Source: CBDCXF01 sp965223755 (GTDB lineage Bacteria; Acidobacteriota; Thermoanaerobaculia; Multivoradales; JAHEKO01). From it: DNA of 64,000 nucleotides. Shown piece after piece: positions 61,915 to 64,000 of the stretch. Position 1 is the first letter of the stretch. Each line of letters starts with the position of its first letter. A program made the position numbers and the translations under genes. The stretch lies in the NCBI GenBank assembly GCA_965223755.1, contig CBDCXF010000001.1:1542434-1606433 (forward strand), written 5' to 3'. The notes under the pieces are model-generated. The model had not been told where the DNA came from. It was given only the letters and a program-made list of their open reading frames with translations, and did not search any database.

Positions 61915-62925
61915 CTACGAAGCCACCGCCTCAACCGCCTGCGCAATCCAACCTGGCGGAGGCGAATTGAAGGTATAGGCGATGCGAGCCTCACTGTCGA
62001 GCACGTAGACCAGACCCGGGTGGACGATTTCCCCCGTCGCCTCGTCGCGCTCGATCGGCATGTTCCAAGCGTCGAGCACCTGGAGCACCGATTCAACTTC
62101 CCCGGACAACACCCGAGCGGGAAGCTCGGCAAGACGCCACGACTCAACCAAGCTCGGCAATGAACTGGGAGTGTCGCGCCAGGGATCGAGGCTGACCACG
62201 ACCAGTTGCGCGTCGGTGTCGACCTGCTCGATAGCCTGCTTGGCGGTGTAAACGATGCTGGGGCAAATGGTGGCACAGTGAGCGTAGGCAAAGGTCACCA
62301 CCGTCGGCCGACCGGCCAAGTCGCCGACCTCAACTCGGTCGCCGCGCTGGTCGGTCAGACCGAGTGCCGGAGCAACGCGATCGGTGCGTGGGTATTCGGG
62401 CGGGAGACTTACGGGCAGCTCGGGTTGATCGAGGGCAAAGGTCACGGCGCGCGCCGCTGCCACCCGCTGTCCGACCCAAACGGCACCCACAAGCGGCACC
62501 GCCGCCAGCACGGCGATGGCAGCTTTACCAACCGTCGAACGCGACATCGCTTTGAGGCCTTGGATCAGGTCCCGACCCCACACCGCCAGCAGGAAGCCGA
62601 GCACACCCAAGGGACTGGCGATCAAAGTGATCCAACCCCAACTGTCCGGAAGCCCGTTGGCGAGGGTGCCGAAGCAGACCTCGCGGGCCACCGCCAGCCA
62701 TTGGGGCGGCGACTCGAGCTCGACGAAGGCGAGCGCCCACAGCGCCACCGTGATCGCCAGCCACAAGAACAACGCCCCCACCGCGAACCGACTCCCGCCA
62801 TCGGGAGCCGGCCGCACGAGGTGTTGCTCACCGTCGTAGAGCTGGCCGTCGCTGACTTGGTCATCGACGAATTGGTCGTCGACGAATTGGCCGTCAACGA
62901 ATCGGCCGGTGCTGGATCGCACCAT
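61915..62925 (-). CDS. SCO1/SenC-family copper chaperone with N-terminal membrane domain
   Basis: 336 residues. A polar repetitive N terminus (about 10-32, repeated VDDQ/DGQ), three transmembrane helices (about 48-65, 95-115, 135-155) and a C-terminal thioredoxin-fold SCO domain with the copper ligands C-x3-C (HCATIC) and a later histidine (GEIVHPG). It delivers copper to the CuA or CuB site of the oxidase encoded upstream. The extra helices and repeats are unusual for SCO proteins. Confidence 0.82.
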   Translation of the reverse strand: MVRSSTGRFVDGQFVDDQFVDDQVSDGQLYDGEQHLVRPAPDGGSRFAVGALFLWLAITVALWALAFVELESPPQWLAVAREVCFGTLANGLPDSWGWITLIASPLGVLGFLLAVWGRDLIQGLKAMSRSTVGKAAIAVLAAVPLVGAVWVGQRVAAARAVTFALDQPELPVSLPPEYPRTDRVAPALGLTDQRGDRVEVGDLAGRPTVVTFAYAHCATICPSIVYTAKQAIEQVDTDAQLVVVSLDPWRDTPSSLPSLVESWRLAELPARVLSGEVESVLQVLDAWNMPIERDEATGEIVHPGLVYVLDSEARIAYTFNSPPPGWIAQAVEAVAS

Positions 62926-62989
62926 CAGCGGAAGCCCATCAACAACAGCCGGTCATCAGCATCAAGAGCCCGTCATCAACAGCTTGTCA

Positions 62990-64000
62990 TCAGCCGATCT
63001 TCCACACCATCGACAGAAGCTTCCAGTTGGTGAAGTAATAGAGGACGAAAACGGTGAGGAACACGCCGACCAGGATCACCGTGCCCGGTGTCCCCTTCTC
63101 GTGCACTTCCTCAGCCGAAACGCCGTCCTGCACCTGCGGCGGGAGCTTGGCGATGCCCTGCGGGATACCCGACATGCCGGGTTCCAGTTGGGTGAGATCG
63201 ATCTTCCTGCCGAAGAACACCGACAAAACCGCGATGAGCACGTAGATCACACCGGCCAGGGCCGCTAGGGGCGCCACCGATGCCGATCCCCGCCATCATG
63301 ATGTCGACCGCGGGCGGAAACTCCATTCCGAACGGAGCGTCCGAGAACGAAATGTCCCAATGCCGACGCGGCACGCCGAAGATCCCTGAGAAGGTCATCG
63401 ACATCGCCATCATGGTGATGCCGGCGGCAAACAGATACGGCTGAATCTTGGCCAACTTCCACAGCGCCACCTTTTTCTGGAAGATGAGCGGAATGACGTA
63501 GTAGGTCAGAGCCATGAACGCCAAGGCGGTTCCGCCGACCACGGTGACGTGGAAGTGGCCGGGAATGCGCAGAGTGTTGTGGCCGAGGATGTTGATCTGC
63601 TCGGTTCCGAGCGTCCACAACCGGTGACACCGCCGAGGAAACCGAAGATGACCAGCGACAGAAACAATCCCGAGAACCCTGGATCGCTCCACGGTGCTTT
63701 CTTAAGCCATTCAAATTTTCCTTTGACGAAGCCGCGCATGCGTTGGCCGAGTTCGATGCCGGCCGGCACCGTGAAGCCGTGGATCATGCTGGCGAGCACC
63801 GCCAAGTACATCGCGTAGCTGGTGTTCCACACCTTCCAGGCCGGGCCCATTCCTGGGTCCACCAACAAATGATGCGCCGACGCCATCGAGATGAAGGCGA
63901 TGTAGAGGACGAAGGCCCAGCGGCTGACCTTTTCGTTGAGCACCACGGCACCCACCGTCAGACCGCCGAGCAGGTACCAAACAGCCACCATCGCCGCGAC
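62990..64000 (-). pseudogene. Heme-copper oxidase subunit I (b(o/a)3-like), frameshifted and running off the window
   Basis: Three overlapping frames read as one protein: 63991-63610 (AHHLLVDPGMGPAWKVWNTS ... IHGFTVPAGIE), then a different frame to about 63280 (ILGHNTLRIPGHFHVTVVGG, the oxidase histidine helix), then the first frame again to 62990 (a C-terminal helix pair). The shifts lie near 63610-63625 and 63275-63290 and compensate each other. Either the gene is decayed or the assembly has two indels. The family is a B-type heme-copper oxidase; a nitric-oxide-reductase relative is less likely. The N terminus is outside the window. Confidence 0.7.

Overview
The window looks like part of a chromosome from a G+C-rich diderm bacterium that carries a large integrative island. 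The flanks (about 1-21 kb and 53.6-64 kb) are visibly G+C rich. They hold lipoproteins, a porin-like beta barrel, multiheme cytochromes and a selenocysteine tRNA gene. DUF11-type secreted proteins, an HTTM protein and repeated intergenic GC hairpins would fit Acidobacteriota (Thermoanaerobaculia-like), but that placement is an inference.

Left flank (1-21.1 kb). A tetraheme NapC/NrfH-like cytochrome with a small membrane partner is followed by an M14 metallopeptidase. Then comes a complete reductive pyrimidine catabolism locus on the minus strand: beta-ureidopropionase, an NCS1 nucleobase permease, a class III aminotransferase, PreT, PreA, methylmalonate/malonate-semialdehyde dehydrogenase and dihydropyrimidinase. 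Next are a lipoprotein acid phosphatase and the glyoxylate bypass (isocitrate lyase, malate synthase, and a 61-residue peptide gene just upstream of malate synthase). A ScfR/RamB-like regulator is divergent to these, across a 14-bp palindrome.

Island (21.4-53.6 kb). An intact tRNA-Sec gene (selC) lies at 53573-53671. Two copies of its 3' half lie at 21386 and 23764. This is the footprint of tandem integration at selC: a short element (21.4-23.8 kb) and a ~29.8-kb element (23.8-53.6 kb) whose tyrosine integrase sits next to selC. Cargo of the short element is a secreted matrixin-like protease pair. Cargo of the long element includes (a) a six-gene minus-strand operon for a small secreted Cys-rich peptide with a lipoprotein, a membrane thioredoxin-like protein, a NEW3-domain membrane protein and an ABC transporter; (b) a second matrixin-like protease with a DUF11 domain; (c) a PHP-SMC-like ATPase locus (TrlF-like, probable defence) broken by an IS481-family and an IS256-family insertion, both with clear target duplications; (d) a large serine recombinase; (e) a plasmid-like block (degenerate Toprim protein, winged helix, XRE regulator, RuvC-like protein, RadC) with two near-identical dyad operators; (f) two FtsK/VirD4-like ATPases, a replication-relaxation protein and a 650-residue membrane/coiled-coil protein. 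A highly structured ~150-bp inverted-repeat module lies beside an excisionase-like gene and the integrase. No type IV secretion channel genes are seen, so the element looks mobilizable rather than self-transmissible.

Right flank (53.7-64 kb). An Rrf2 regulator faces a porin-like protein. An EamA transporter and an Lrp/AsnC regulator follow. Then come an unusual cytochrome b-ferredoxin-MvhD fusion and, on the minus strand, a respiratory set: a heme-copper oxidase subunit I (two frameshifts, runs off the window), a SCO1/SenC protein and a lipoprotein cytochrome cd1 nitrite reductase with two c-heme sites. Together with the NapC-like protein this suggests combined oxygen/nitrogen-oxide respiration.

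All statements on G+C are by eye; no computation or database search was run.
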